Positions 23,114 to 31,826 of a DNA stretch of 64,000 bases are shown here, piece by piece. The DNA comes from JBOFBH01 sp051657715. Its GTDB lineage: Bacteria > Actinomycetota > Actinomycetes > Actinomycetales > Angustibacteraceae. The stretch is from assembly GCA_051657715.1 (NCBI GenBank), contig JBOFLF010000055.1, positions 29,386 through 93,385 of the forward strand, in the 5' to 3' direction. Under the pieces are notes generated by a model, which was given only the letters and a program-made list of their open reading frames with translations, had not been told where the DNA came from and did no database searches. The position numbers were made by a program, and so were the translations under genes. Positions within the stretch are counted from its first letter, which is position 1. Each line of letters starts with the position of its first letter.

Positions 23114-24100
23114 GTGAGCGCGATGAGCGCACCGAGAACCCCCGAACTCGACATCGATGGATTCAGGCGCACCACCTCGGCCATCGCCCAGGCGATCGAG
23201 TCGGTGATCGAGGGGAAGCCGGACGTCATCCGGGTGGCGCTCACCGTGGTGCTGGCCGAGGGGCACCTGCTGATCGAAGACGTGCCAGGGGTGGGCAAGA
23301 CGATGCTGGCCAAGACCCTGGCCAGGACCCTGGACTGCAGCGTCCGGCGCGTCCAGTTCACCCCGGACCTGCTGCCCAGCGACGTGACCGGGGTCAGCAT
23401 CTATGACCAGCAGCAACGCGACTTCGAGTTCAAGCCAGGCGCGATCTTCGCCAACGTGGTCCTCGGCGACGAGATCAACCGCGCCTCCCCCAAGACCCAG
23501 TCCGCGCTGCTGGAATGCATGGAGGAGCGGCAGGTCACCGTGGACGGCACCACGTACCAGCTGGAGTCCCCCTTCGTGGTGGTGGCGACCCAAAACCCGA
23601 TCGAAATGGAAGGCACCTACCCGTTGCCCGAGGCGCAGCGAGACCGATTCCTCGCTCGGGTGTCCATGGGCTACCCGAGCACCGACGCCGAGCTCGCCAT
23701 GCTGGACAGCCACATATCGGCGACACCGTTGGACGCCGTCCGGCCGGTGGCCACCGCGGCACACGTGCGCCAGCTGATCGCCGTCGCGCAGCAGGTGTGG
23801 GTCAGCAGGGCGGTGCGGCAGTACGTCGTCGGGCTGGTCGAGGCGAGCCGCCACCATCCGCAGCTGCGCTTGGGCGCGTCGCCTCGCGCCGCTCTGCACC
23901 TGACGCGGGCGGCTCGGGCGCACGCGGCGCTGGAGGGTCGCAATCACGTGCTGCCGGACGACGTCCAGCGGCTGGCTGTTCCGGTGCTCGCGCACCGCCT
24001 GCTGCTGACACCCGAAGCGATGCTGGCCCGCCACAGCACGACCGACGTGGTGCACTCGCTGCTACGGCACGTTCCCGTCGCGGCGGGTCAGGAGGCCTGA
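23114..24100 (+). CDS. MoxR-family AAA+ ATPase
   Basis: Predicted 328 aa AAA+ chaperone-like ATPase. Walker A is EDVPGVGKTMLAKTLA (about 56-71), Walker B is NVVLGDEINRA, sensor 1 is VVATQNPIE, and the MoxR hallmark EGTYPLPEAQRDRFL is present. MoxR proteins usually act with a neighbouring DUF58 protein, and members of the family have been linked to metal insertion and protein maturation. Here it heads a three-gene operon with DUF58 and transglutaminase genes. GTG at 23114 has AGGAGG about 8 nt upstream, and an in-frame ATG 3 codons later is a possible alternative. Its substrate is unknown. Confidence 0.95.
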   Translation: MSAMSAPRTPELDIDGFRRTTSAIAQAIESVIEGKPDVIRVALTVVLAEGHLLIEDVPGVGKTMLAKTLARTLDCSVRRVQFTPDLLPSDVTGVSIYDQQQRDFEFKPGAIFANVVLGDEINRASPKTQSALLECMEERQVTVDGTTYQLESPFVVVATQNPIEMEGTYPLPEAQRDRFLARVSMGYPSTDAELAMLDSHISATPLDAVRPVATAAHVRQLIAVAQQVWVSRAVRQYVVGLVEASRHHPQLRLGASPRAALHLTRAARAHAALEGRNHVLPDDVQRLAVPVLAHRLLLTPEAMLARHSTTDVVHSLLRHVPVAAGQEA

Positions 24101-24128
24101 ACCGTGGGGATGTCCCGGTGAGGTGCCC

Positions 24129-25469
24129 ATGAGGTCCGCCCGCAAGTTCACGTGGCTGAACAGCTTCCGGCGGCTCACCACCCGCGGTCGCGCGGTGCTG
24201 GCGGCTGGCTTGACCGCCGTGGTGTGCGCCTACGGCCTGGGGCAGCGGGACCTGCTGCGAGTGGCCGTGTTCCTGACCGTGATCCCGCTGCTCGTTGTCC
24301 TGCTGCTGACCCGCATGCGCTACCAGCTGGCGTGTGCGCGCACCATCTCCCCAGCGCGGGTGCCAGCCGGGCAGAGCGCTCAGGTCACCCTCGAGGTGGT
24401 CAACGTCTCGTCGTCCCGATGCGGGACGGTCATGGCCCAGGAGCAGGTCCCGGACGCGCTGGGCACACCCGCACGGTTCGTGCTCCCCGGTCTGGAGGCC
24501 GGCGAGCGGCGTGCCGTGAGCTACCCGGTGACATGTCACACCCGGGGCCGGTATCAGGTGGGGCCGCTCAGTCTCACGGTGACCGATCCATTCGGGATGG
24601 GCCAGCATCAGCGGTCATTCACCAGTCGCAGCGACGTGCTGGTCGTCCCGACGACCGTCGAGCTGCCCACCCTGGCACTCGGCGGCGACTGGGCCGGCTC
24701 GGGCAGCACGGTGTCCCGGACCCTCGGTACGGCTGGCACGGACGACGTCACCACCCGTGAGTACCAGCATGGCGACGACGTGCGGCGGGTGCACTGGCGG
24801 TCGACCGCGCGACGAGGCCAACTGATGGTCCGGCGCGAGGAGCAACCCTGGCGGAGCCAGGCGACGGTTCTGCTGGATCGACGCGGTTCGGCGTACGCGG
24901 AGGGCTCGGACGGCTTCGAGTGGGCAGTGCGGGCGGTCGCATCGGTGGCCGGCCACCTCAGCCGCCGAGGCTATGCGGTGAAGCTGATCGATGGGTCTGT
25001 CGGCGTCCAGGACGCGGTCAACGTGTCCAGCCCGATGTGGTCTGGAGCCGGCCAGGTCGAGGACGCACCCGCCCGGCATGCCCTCGACTACCTCGCCACC
25101 TGCACCGCTGGCGGATCCCTCGAGCTGAGCCGGGCGACGCGGGCCACGACCCGGACGCCAAACGGCCTGGTCGTGGCTGTTCTGGGTACCGTGCGGGAGG
25201 ACGACCCGGCCTTGCTCACCAGGGTGGTGAGCCCCGGGACCACCGCGGTCGCGGTGGTCGCGGCCCAGCGCCCGACTGGCCGTTCGACGCGCCCGACCAA
25301 CTCAGCGTCGTGCGGTCGGCAGGTCGCCAGCCTGCAAGCCGCGGGGTGGCACGTGGTGGTGGCTGAGCCAGATGAACGCCTAGACGCGACCTGGAGCCGA
25401 CTCGCAGCGCCCTCGACACCGGCGAGTGCCGCTGACCGGCCTTCAGGGCCGATACCGGAGGCAGGATGA
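24129..25469 (+). CDS. DUF58 domain membrane protein
   Basis: Predicted 446 aa. Two N-terminal hydrophobic segments (about 20-65) are followed by an immunoglobulin-like region and then the DUF58 domain. The domain has its signature EYQHGDDVRRVHWRSTARRGQLMVRREE at about 215-240 and a vWA-like fold after it. DUF58 proteins pair with MoxR ATPases and are thought to be their adaptors or clients. The ATG at 24129 has GTGAGG 5 nt upstream. A GTG at 24123 is an alternative but would lie too near that sequence. The ATGA overlap at 25466-25469 couples it to the transglutaminase gene. The last 30 residues are Pro/Ser-rich. Confidence 0.92.
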   Translation: MRSARKFTWLNSFRRLTTRGRAVLAAGLTAVVCAYGLGQRDLLRVAVFLTVIPLLVVLLLTRMRYQLACARTISPARVPAGQSAQVTLEVVNVSSSRCGTVMAQEQVPDALGTPARFVLPGLEAGERRAVSYPVTCHTRGRYQVGPLSLTVTDPFGMGQHQRSFTSRSDVLVVPTTVELPTLALGGDWAGSGSTVSRTLGTAGTDDVTTREYQHGDDVRRVHWRSTARRGQLMVRREEQPWRSQATVLLDRRGSAYAEGSDGFEWAVRAVASVAGHLSRRGYAVKLIDGSVGVQDAVNVSSPMWSGAGQVEDAPARHALDYLATCTAGGSLELSRATRATTRTPNGLVVAVLGTVREDDPALLTRVVSPGTTAVAVVAAQRPTGRSTRPTNSASCGRQVASLQAAGWHVVVAEPDERLDATWSRLAAPSTPASAADRPSGPIPEAG

Positions 25470-27856
25470 GCCGGGACCGGTGGACGGCTCCACTAGCCGC
25501 GGTGGCGACCACGGCGACCATGTGGTCGTTGGCCCCGGTCGTGGACGGCAACGAGTGGCAGGGCCCAGCGCTCGTCATGGTGCTCACCGTGCTCGTGGTC
25601 GGCATCCTGGCTCGCTGGGCTCAGGCGCCAGCGGGCTTAGTGGTTCCTCTCCAGGTGGTGGCCGGCGGCATCGTCCTGGTGGCGCAGTTCGTCGGCGACG
25701 TCGCGGTCGCAGGCCTGCTGCCCGGGCCGGCCGCGGCGACACAGCTGCGTGAACTGCTCCTCGCGGGCGGCGCCACCATCGATCAGTACACCGCCCCCGT
25801 ACCGGAATCCACGGGCCTGGTCCTGATCATCGCTCTCGGAGTACTGGCCGTAGCGGCGTTGGTCGACCTCACCGCGGTCACCCTCCGAACCCCAGCAGCT
25901 AGCGGGCTGCCGCTGCTCGCGCTCTACTGCGTGCCGGCGGCCGTGCTGGAGGACGGGTTGCCGACCCGCTACTTCCTCGTGGCAGCTGCCGCATGGCTGC
26001 TGCTGGTCGCGCATGACACCAGCACCCGGGTGCTCACCTGGGGACGCTTGCTGCCGCGTTGGGGCACCGACACCCCGAGCCGGACCACGTTCAGCAAGGA
26101 CGCCATGGCGCAGGCCGCGACCGGACGACGCCTGGCCGTCGTCGCGCTCGCGCTGGCCGCCGTCCTGCCAACTCTGGCACCTGGCCTCGACGAAGGCCTG
26201 CTGGCTCAGTCCGGCGGGTCAGGCGGCGGCGGTTTCGGTGGACGCACGGTCATCAACCCGGTGCTGTCCCTGCGGGACAGTTTGGACCCATCCCGGGACG
26301 TCGTCGTCCTGCGCTACCAGACGGATGAGCCGAACCCCGCTCCGCTGCGGATCGTGACGGCCGACGTCTTCGATGGTGAGACCTGGCAGCCGAACACCCG
26401 AGGCATCCGCCGGGACAACTCCGTCGCAGACGGGCTGCCGGCCCCACCCGGGCTGACGGCCGACGTCCAGCGGGACCAGTTCCGGATGAACGTTGAGATC
26501 ACTGAAGTGTTGGACCAGGACTTCCTGCCTCTGCCCTATCCCACGACCCAGGTCGAGGTGGAGGGACGCTGGTACTTCGACAGCCGATCCCTCAACGTGC
26601 TCGGCGACGACGGCCAGACGGTCCGGGGGCTGAGCTACCAGGCGGACTACGTGGCGGTCCGGCCCACGATCGACCAGCTGAACCGCGCCCAGGCAGACCG
26701 GTTCGGCCAGCTCGCCGAGTACACCCGGCTGCCTGAACTGCCGAGTTCGGTCCGACAGGTCGCACGAGACATCACCGAATCCGCGATGACGGCGTACGAC
26801 CGAGCGGTCGCCTTGCAGCAGTGGTTCCGGGACTCGGGCGAGTTCACGTACTCCACCGAGGTGCCCGCAAACGCTGGGACGAACGCGATCGAAGCGTTCC
26901 TGGACGACAAAAGAGGTTTCTGCATCCAGTTCGCCTCCGCGATGGCGGTGCTGTCCCGGGCGCTTGGCATCCCGGCCCGGATCGCGGTCGGCTTCCTCCC
27001 GGGCCGGGCGATCGGTGGTAACCGCTACGAGGTCCGGCTCAACGATGCGCACGCCTGGCCCGAGCTGTATTTCGAGGGCGTCGGGTGGATCCGGTTCGAG
27101 CCGACCCCCGGGTCCCGTACCGGCGAGGCGCCGGGCTACACCGACGGCGCCGACGCCACCGACCCGTCGACCAGCTCGCCGACCAGCACCGACGGATCGT
27201 CGCCGGATCCGACCACGAGCACGGCACCCTCGGCATCGGCGAGCGGGCGAGGTGGAGTGCTGGATGATCCGGGTGCCGATGCCAGCTCCACGGCGACCGG
27301 CGCCGACGCATCGTGGTGGCCGCGGATCGCACGGATTCTCGCAGTGGTTGCCCTGCTCGTGGCCGCTGCCGGGCTCACCCCGGTGGCGGCGTGGTGGACG
27401 CGACGCCGACGACGACAGGCTGCCCGGTCCAGACCGCAAGCAGTGGAGGCGTCCTGGGCAGACCTGCGTGAGCGGGTCGAGGATCTCGGCGTCGCCGTCG
27501 GTGACAACCTCACCCCCCGTCAAGTGGATCGGCACCTCGCGAACGCGGGTGGGCTGGATGACGAACCGCGAGCTGCGCTCACTCGGGTGGCTACAGCGAT
27601 CGAAGCGTCGCGGTACGCCGCGACCGATGCCCCGTCCTCGGTCGATCTCGACCAACTCCAATCCGACATCCGTCAGGTGGTGGACGCGGTCAGCGCCAGC
27701 CGCAGCTCAGGGGACAGATGGCGGTCGCGCGTGTGGCCACGCTCTGGCAGGCATCACCTGGCCGACGGGTTCCGGTGCTGGGCGAGCAGGCTGCAGCTGA
27801 TGAAGCCGGACTCTTGGCGCTCCGGCTCGTCAGGCCGCCGACCCCCACCCCACTGA
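25466..27856 (+). CDS. TgpA-type membrane transglutaminase-like protein
   Basis: Predicted 796 aa. An N-terminal block of about six to seven hydrophobic segments (about 5-245) precedes an extracytoplasmic transglutaminase-like domain. Its Cys is in DDKRGFCIQFASAMAVLSRALG (about 486) and its His in LNDAHAWPELYFEGVGWIRFEPTPG (about 529). A Thr/Ser/Asp/Pro-rich linker, one more transmembrane helix (about 618-640) and a C-terminal cytoplasmic DUF4129-like region follow. The MoxR-DUF58-TgpA operon is common in actinobacteria. Protease-like or crosslinking action on an envelope protein is likely, but the substrate is unknown. Confidence 0.93.
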   Translation: MSRDRWTAPLAAVATTATMWSLAPVVDGNEWQGPALVMVLTVLVVGILARWAQAPAGLVVPLQVVAGGIVLVAQFVGDVAVAGLLPGPAAATQLRELLLAGGATIDQYTAPVPESTGLVLIIALGVLAVAALVDLTAVTLRTPAASGLPLLALYCVPAAVLEDGLPTRYFLVAAAAWLLLVAHDTSTRVLTWGRLLPRWGTDTPSRTTFSKDAMAQAATGRRLAVVALALAAVLPTLAPGLDEGLLAQSGGSGGGGFGGRTVINPVLSLRDSLDPSRDVVVLRYQTDEPNPAPLRIVTADVFDGETWQPNTRGIRRDNSVADGLPAPPGLTADVQRDQFRMNVEITEVLDQDFLPLPYPTTQVEVEGRWYFDSRSLNVLGDDGQTVRGLSYQADYVAVRPTIDQLNRAQADRFGQLAEYTRLPELPSSVRQVARDITESAMTAYDRAVALQQWFRDSGEFTYSTEVPANAGTNAIEAFLDDKRGFCIQFASAMAVLSRALGIPARIAVGFLPGRAIGGNRYEVRLNDAHAWPELYFEGVGWIRFEPTPGSRTGEAPGYTDGADATDPSTSSPTSTDGSSPDPTTSTAPSASASGRGGVLDDPGADASSTATGADASWWPRIARILAVVALLVAAAGLTPVAAWWTRRRRRQAARSRPQAVEASWADLRERVEDLGVAVGDNLTPRQVDRHLANAGGLDDEPRAALTRVATAIEASRYAATDAPSSVDLDQLQSDIRQVVDAVSASRSSGDRWRSRVWPRSGRHHLADGFRCWASRLQLMKPDSWRSGSSGRRPPPH

Positions 27857-27894
27857 GGTCAGCCGACCCGACCGGACCGGCGTGCGACAGTCAC

Positions 27895-28332
27895 TCAGCC
27901 CCAGCCCTGCCCCTCATGGCGGCGTCGCTCCCACCGTTGCTCCATGCGTTGCATGAACGAGCCGGATCGATCGGGTGGACGCCCGGATCGACCAGGTAGA
28001 CGCCCGGATCGGCCATGAGGCCGGGTGCGCCCATCAGCGGCGACTGCCCCTATCGGCCCGCCCGGCCGTCTGCGCGGCGGTGTGGCCGCGATCCCCCCCG
28101 CGGCGATCATCATCATGAAACCCACCACGGCCACCGGCACCACCGATTGAGCCACACCGACCATGACGAGCACCAGGCCGGCAACGACGCCCACCACGCC
28201 GATCAGGTACCGCTGCCGCTGTCGAGCGCGCTGGCTGGACCCTCGCATCGTCGTGGCGAACTTAGGATCCTCGGCCCGCATGGCCTGTTCCATCTGCTCC
28301 AGCACACGCTGCTCGTGCTCTGACAGTGGCAC
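27895..28332 (-). CDS. DUF3040 membrane protein
   Basis: Predicted 145 aa. It starts MPLSEHEQRVLEQMEQAMRAEDPKFATTM, the signature of the actinobacteria-specific DUF3040 family. Two short transmembrane segments follow (about 48-66 and 70-90). The C-terminus is basic and contains GRSG/PGRSG low-complexity repeats. The GTG at 28332 has AGGAGG five bases upstream, which decides the start over an ATG-initiated extension. It is convergent with the transglutaminase gene, only 38 bp away. DUF3040 proteins commonly lie near mraZ/dcw genes in actinobacteria. Function is unknown. Confidence 0.88.
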   Translation of the reverse strand: MPLSEHEQRVLEQMEQAMRAEDPKFATTMRGSSQRARQRQRYLIGVVGVVAGLVLVMVGVAQSVVPVAVVGFMMMIAAGGIAATPPRRRPGGPIGAVAADGRTRPHGRSGRLPGRSGRPPDRSGSFMQRMEQRWERRRHEGQGWG

Positions 28333-28624
28333 GACGACCTCCTGCTGGCACGTGGGCATCCGGCGCGACATGTGCAGTCGACCTGCCGAAGCTCGATCTG
28401 CCGAAGCAAAGCCAGGCACGCGGACTGACCTTCAGGATAAAGGCCCTGAGGGGGCGAGGAAAGCCGGACGGTTCTTAAGATCGAAGCTCTCGCGCCACGC
28501 ACGAGCCCACCTGAGCCGTCTGGTCCTAGGGCGACGCTGCCGACCGTCCCGCGATCACGTGCCGGACCTGCCGGGCGACCACAAGGTGACCTGTCGACGA
28601 TCAGCTCGCCGTCGTGATGCTGGC

Positions 28625-29395
28625 TCACCGACGGGCGATCACGTGAAGCTGGGCGGCCAACGCCACGTACTCCGGATGACGGTCATAGTCACCGGCGCGG
28701 CGCTCCAGATCCACCAAGGCAACACGGGCTGCCGTGCTGTCCACGAGGGCTTCAGGCACCAGATCGGCGAACACCCGCAAGCCTCGGACGGCACCAGGGC
28801 GCAGTCCAGCGGCCTGGATGAGGTCTCGCAAGCTGGCAAGGTCGAACCGGCGAGGCACCACGTCCGCCGGCCCCCATCGCCCGTCCGGATCGTCCATCGC
28901 TCGACCTGCCTCGACGAACCGACCAGCCAGCGCCCTGGCCACGACCTGCCCAGACCGCTGAGGCACCACCAGGCTGACGATCCCGCCCGGACGCACCACC
29001 TCGGCAACCGAGGCCAACGCGGCCGCCGGATCGTCGACGTGCTCGAGCACTCCGTGGCAGCACACCAGGTCCACCAGGTCGGTAGGCGAGTCGAGGGCAC
29101 GGCGCACATCAGCGGTATCGGCCTGGACCGCGCGCACCCGGTCCGCCACGCCCGCCTCAGCCGCCCGCCGCTGCAGCGCGGCCAACGCGTCCGGGCTGGG
29201 GTCGGCCACCACGATGTGGTGCCCGAGCGTCGCCAACGGCACCGACATACCCCCCGTGCCACCGCCCACGTCGAGGATGGTCAACGGAGCACCCGCGGCC
29301 GAGCGCAGAGCGTCGGCTGCCTCGCGCACCGCATCCCAGACCATGGTGACGCGAGCCGGAACCCGGCCGGGCTCGGCGGTACCCGGTGATGCCAT
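28625..29395 (-). CDS. Class I SAM-dependent methyltransferase
   Basis: Predicted 256 aa soluble Rossmann-fold methyltransferase. Motif I is LTILDVGGGTGGMSVPLA (about 39-56), motif II is IVVADPSPDALAAL, and DLVCCHGVLEHVDDPAAAL is motif IV, followed by AEVVRPGGIVSLVVPQRSG. It resembles small-molecule/tRNA-type methyltransferases annotated near dcw genes in actinobacteria, but the substrate cannot be read from sequence. It stands alone on the minus strand, with 292 bp after it (28333-28624) and 149 bp before it in which no gene or convincing signal was found. Confidence 0.88.
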   Translation of the reverse strand: MASPGTAEPGRVPARVTMVWDAVREAADALRSAAGAPLTILDVGGGTGGMSVPLATLGHHIVVADPSPDALAALQRRAAEAGVADRVRAVQADTADVRRALDSPTDLVDLVCCHGVLEHVDDPAAALASVAEVVRPGGIVSLVVPQRSGQVVARALAGRFVEAGRAMDDPDGRWGPADVVPRRFDLASLRDLIQAAGLRPGAVRGLRVFADLVPEALVDSTAARVALVDLERRAGDYDRHPEYVALAAQLHVIARR

Positions 29396-29544
29396 CTGGG
29401 TGCTCCCCTCGTTCGTCGGGCCTGCATGACGCCGCGGCCCACCCCTGACGTGAGCCGGATGAGCTCGTCACCGTGACCGAAGCACCCGCGTAGGCAGCTC
29501 AGCCTAGTGCCGCGCTCGTCGCTGACCAGCTCACGACGGTGTGG

Positions 29545-30684
29545 TCACTGATCGGCGCGCTGACGCATCAGCCGGGCGACCCGCGCGGTCGAAGCCAAGA
29601 CCGTGCGGGCCGCCGAGGGCGACCAACCGGCCAGACCGCACGCCGGCGTCACCACCACGTCGGCGAGTCCCTGAGCAGGCAACCCGACTCGACGCCAGGC
29701 ACCAGCACACTGGTCGGCCCACTGCTCGGCCGCCCTCCGCTGCTGGTCGGCATCTCCCTGGCCACCGGCGGTCGAGCCCAGACCGTCGGCACCTGCGGGC
29801 GCCGCGCTGATGTGTCCACCAGCCCGCTCCGGCGAGATCTCGGTGGGCACGGCACCAGCCCACAGCGCGAGCCCGGCCTCCACGGAAGCGGCCAGCGACT
29901 CCCACCCCCGAGCGCCCAGCTGGCCGACGTCGAGGTTCACCGCATCGGCACCCGTGTCACGTATCAGGTCCATGGGCAGGCCGTGGGCGCAGCTGTGCAG
30001 CACCACCGGCACGCCGGCCGCGTGGGCTGCGGTCACCACCGCGGCCAGTCCGTCGCGGACCTGCTGGCTGGGCACAGCCGGCAACCGGCCGTAACCGGAG
30101 GCGGTGGTCAGACCGCCGGACAACACCGCGGGCAGGGACGGCTCGTCCAGCTGCAGCACCGGCTCGGCGCGGGGCAGCGCCCGGGTCAGGTCGGTGAGCA
30201 CTTCCACCGCGGTCTGGGCACTGGACTGAACCAGATCGCGCCTGGCACCCGGGTCGCTGATCGCTCGCTCACCCCGGGGCAGCTGCACGGACGCGGCCAA
30301 GGTCCAGGGGCCGCACAGCTGCACCTTGAACGGACCCGCCCATCCGTCAAAGACCTCGGCCAGCTGGTCGAGGTCCGCTCGCCACACCGCGTCGGCACGT
30401 GCCTGATCCCGTCCCGGCCGGTCGACCAGGCGCCACCCTGACGGTTGCAGGTCGACGGGCAACCCTGCCAGCCGGGCGGCCGACCGACCGATCAGGTCCG
30501 ACCCAGGGCCACGGTCAGGCAGTTCTGGCAGATAGGGCAGGTGCCCGAGGTCCGCCAGCTCGCCGCGGACGACGGCCAGCGCCTCCCGGACGCTGGTTCC
30601 TGGCCACGACCCCACACCCGTCGCGACTCCCCGGGGCACGGTGGCCGGCTGGACCGGGTTCTGCGCGGAGACCGGCCTCGTCAC
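29545..30684 (-). CDS. MetE-like (cobalamin-independent methionine synthase family) protein
   Basis: Predicted 379 aa. It begins near GVATGVGSWPGTSVREAL and contains FKVQLCGPWTLAASVQLPRGERA, PVLQLDEPSLPAVLSGG, VVLHSCAHGLPMDLI and DVVVTPACGLAGWSPSAAR. This matches the MetE C-terminal catalytic (UROD/MetE) fold, with His/Cys metal-ligand positions suggested by VLHSCAH and PACGLAG. It is half the size of true MetE and lacks the N-terminal domain, so the reaction is uncertain. The same protein lies next to mnmA and a cysteine desulfurase in Mycobacterium. The GTG at 30684 overlaps the mnmA stop by 4 nt. Confidence 0.85.
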   Translation of the reverse strand: MTRPVSAQNPVQPATVPRGVATGVGSWPGTSVREALAVVRGELADLGHLPYLPELPDRGPGSDLIGRSAARLAGLPVDLQPSGWRLVDRPGRDQARADAVWRADLDQLAEVFDGWAGPFKVQLCGPWTLAASVQLPRGERAISDPGARRDLVQSSAQTAVEVLTDLTRALPRAEPVLQLDEPSLPAVLSGGLTTASGYGRLPAVPSQQVRDGLAAVVTAAHAAGVPVVLHSCAHGLPMDLIRDTGADAVNLDVGQLGARGWESLAASVEAGLALWAGAVPTEISPERAGGHISAAPAGADGLGSTAGGQGDADQQRRAAEQWADQCAGAWRRVGLPAQGLADVVVTPACGLAGWSPSAARTVLASTARVARLMRQRADQ

Positions 30685-31826
30685 TGAGCAGGCCCAGCGG
30701 CGGCGACCTGCGGCGGCTGACCCGGAATCGGCTCAGCCGCAACGATAGTGGCGGAGCCGAGCACCCGGGTGCCGTCGTACAGCACCACCGCCTGACCCGG
30801 CGCGACGCCTCGGATCGGCCGGCCCAACGCGACTCGCAGCTGCGCTCGGCCACCCGACCCCGCGACCACCTCCGCGGATGCCGCCACCGCCTCGCCGTGT
30901 GCTCGAACCTGCGCCAGCACCTGGACCGTCCCGGCCGGAGGGGTCGTGCACCACCGGACTGGCTCACCGAGCACGAGTCCGACGTCCAGGTCGCTTACCG
31001 ACCCCACGACGACCGTGCGCGTCACCGGACGCACCTCGAGCACGTACCGAGGCCGCCCGTCCGAGGCTGGGCGGGCGATCCGCAACCCGCGGCGCTGACC
31101 GACCGTGAACCCGTGGGTGCCGTCGTGCTCACCGAGCACGGTGCCGTCTCGATCGGTGATCGGACCGGGGCGGCGGCCGAGGCGTCTGCCCAACCAGCCT
31201 TGGGTGTCACCGTCCGGGATGAAGCAGACGTCGTGGCTGTCCGGCTTGTCAGCGACCGCCAGGCCGAGGTCGACCGCTTCCGCCCGTACGACGGTCTTGG
31301 TGCTCTCCCCCAGCGGAAACATCGCGCGGGACAACTGCTCAGCGGTCAACACCCCGAGGACGTAGGACTGGTCCTTGGCCTCGTCGACGGCCCGATGGAG
31401 CTGGCGCTCGTCACCGTCCAGCACGATCCGGGCGTAGTGACCGGTGCAGACCGTGTCGAAGCCGAGGGCCAGCGCACGATCCAGCAGCGCGCTGAACTTG
31501 ATCCGCTCATTGCACCGCAGACACGGGTTGGGGGTGCGACCCGCCTCGTACTCGGCGACGAAATCGGCCTCCACCCCGGCTTGGAACTGCTCGGAGAAAT
31601 CCCACACGTAGAACGGGATACCGAGCACGTCCGCCGATCGTCGGGCGTCGTGGGCGTCCTCGACCGTGCAGCACCCCCGCGCACCGGCCCGTGCCACGAC
31701 CGGTTGGCCGGACGGTGCGGAAGACAACGCCAGGTGCACACCCACGACCTCGTGCCCGGCGCGGACGGCACGGGCCGCCGCCACCGCGGAATCGACCCCG
31801 CCGCTCATCGCGGCCAGCACCCGCAT
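30681..31826 (-). CDS. mnmA: tRNA-specific 2-thiouridylase
   Basis: Predicted 381 aa enzyme that makes 2-thiouridine at the wobble position of Lys/Glu/Gln tRNAs. It has the PP-loop MSGGVDSAVAAA (7-18), GRTPNPCLRCNERIKF with catalytic Cys about 102, CTGHYARI, and SHDVCFIPDGD with the second catalytic Cys about 201. It receives sulfur from a cysteine desulfurase, and such a gene lies directly upstream with a 1-nt TGATG overlap, a strong functional link. Length matches the family. Confidence 0.96.
   Translation of the reverse strand: MRVLAAMSGGVDSAVAAARAVRAGHEVVGVHLALSSAPSGQPVVARAGARGCCTVEDAHDARRSADVLGIPFYVWDFSEQFQAGVEADFVAEYEAGRTPNPCLRCNERIKFSALLDRALALGFDTVCTGHYARIVLDGDERQLHRAVDEAKDQSYVLGVLTAEQLSRAMFPLGESTKTVVRAEAVDLGLAVADKPDSHDVCFIPDGDTQGWLGRRLGRRPGPITDRDGTVLGEHDGTHGFTVGQRRGLRIARPASDGRPRYVLEVRPVTRTVVVGSVSDLDVGLVLGEPVRWCTTPPAGTVQVLAQVRAHGEAVAASAEVVAGSGGRAQLRVALGRPIRGVAPGQAVVLYDGTRVLGSATIVAAEPIPGQPPQVAAAGPAQ

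Noticed and set aside
23078..24055. 325-codon minus-strand frame opposite moxR
   Set aside because: It is antisense to a clear AAA+ ATPase, with His/Arg/Gly-rich composition and no recognisable motif.
28333..28624. Gene or RNA in the 292-bp gap between the DUF3040 and methyltransferase genes
   Set aside because: Only short frames with non-biological composition. No tRNA-like cloverleaf or strong hairpin recognised.
29396..29544. Cobalamin or SAM riboswitch near the MetE-like gene
   Set aside because: The gene start overlaps mnmA by 4 nt, so there is no leader for a riboswitch, and the 149-bp gap lies on its 3' side. No riboswitch core was seen.
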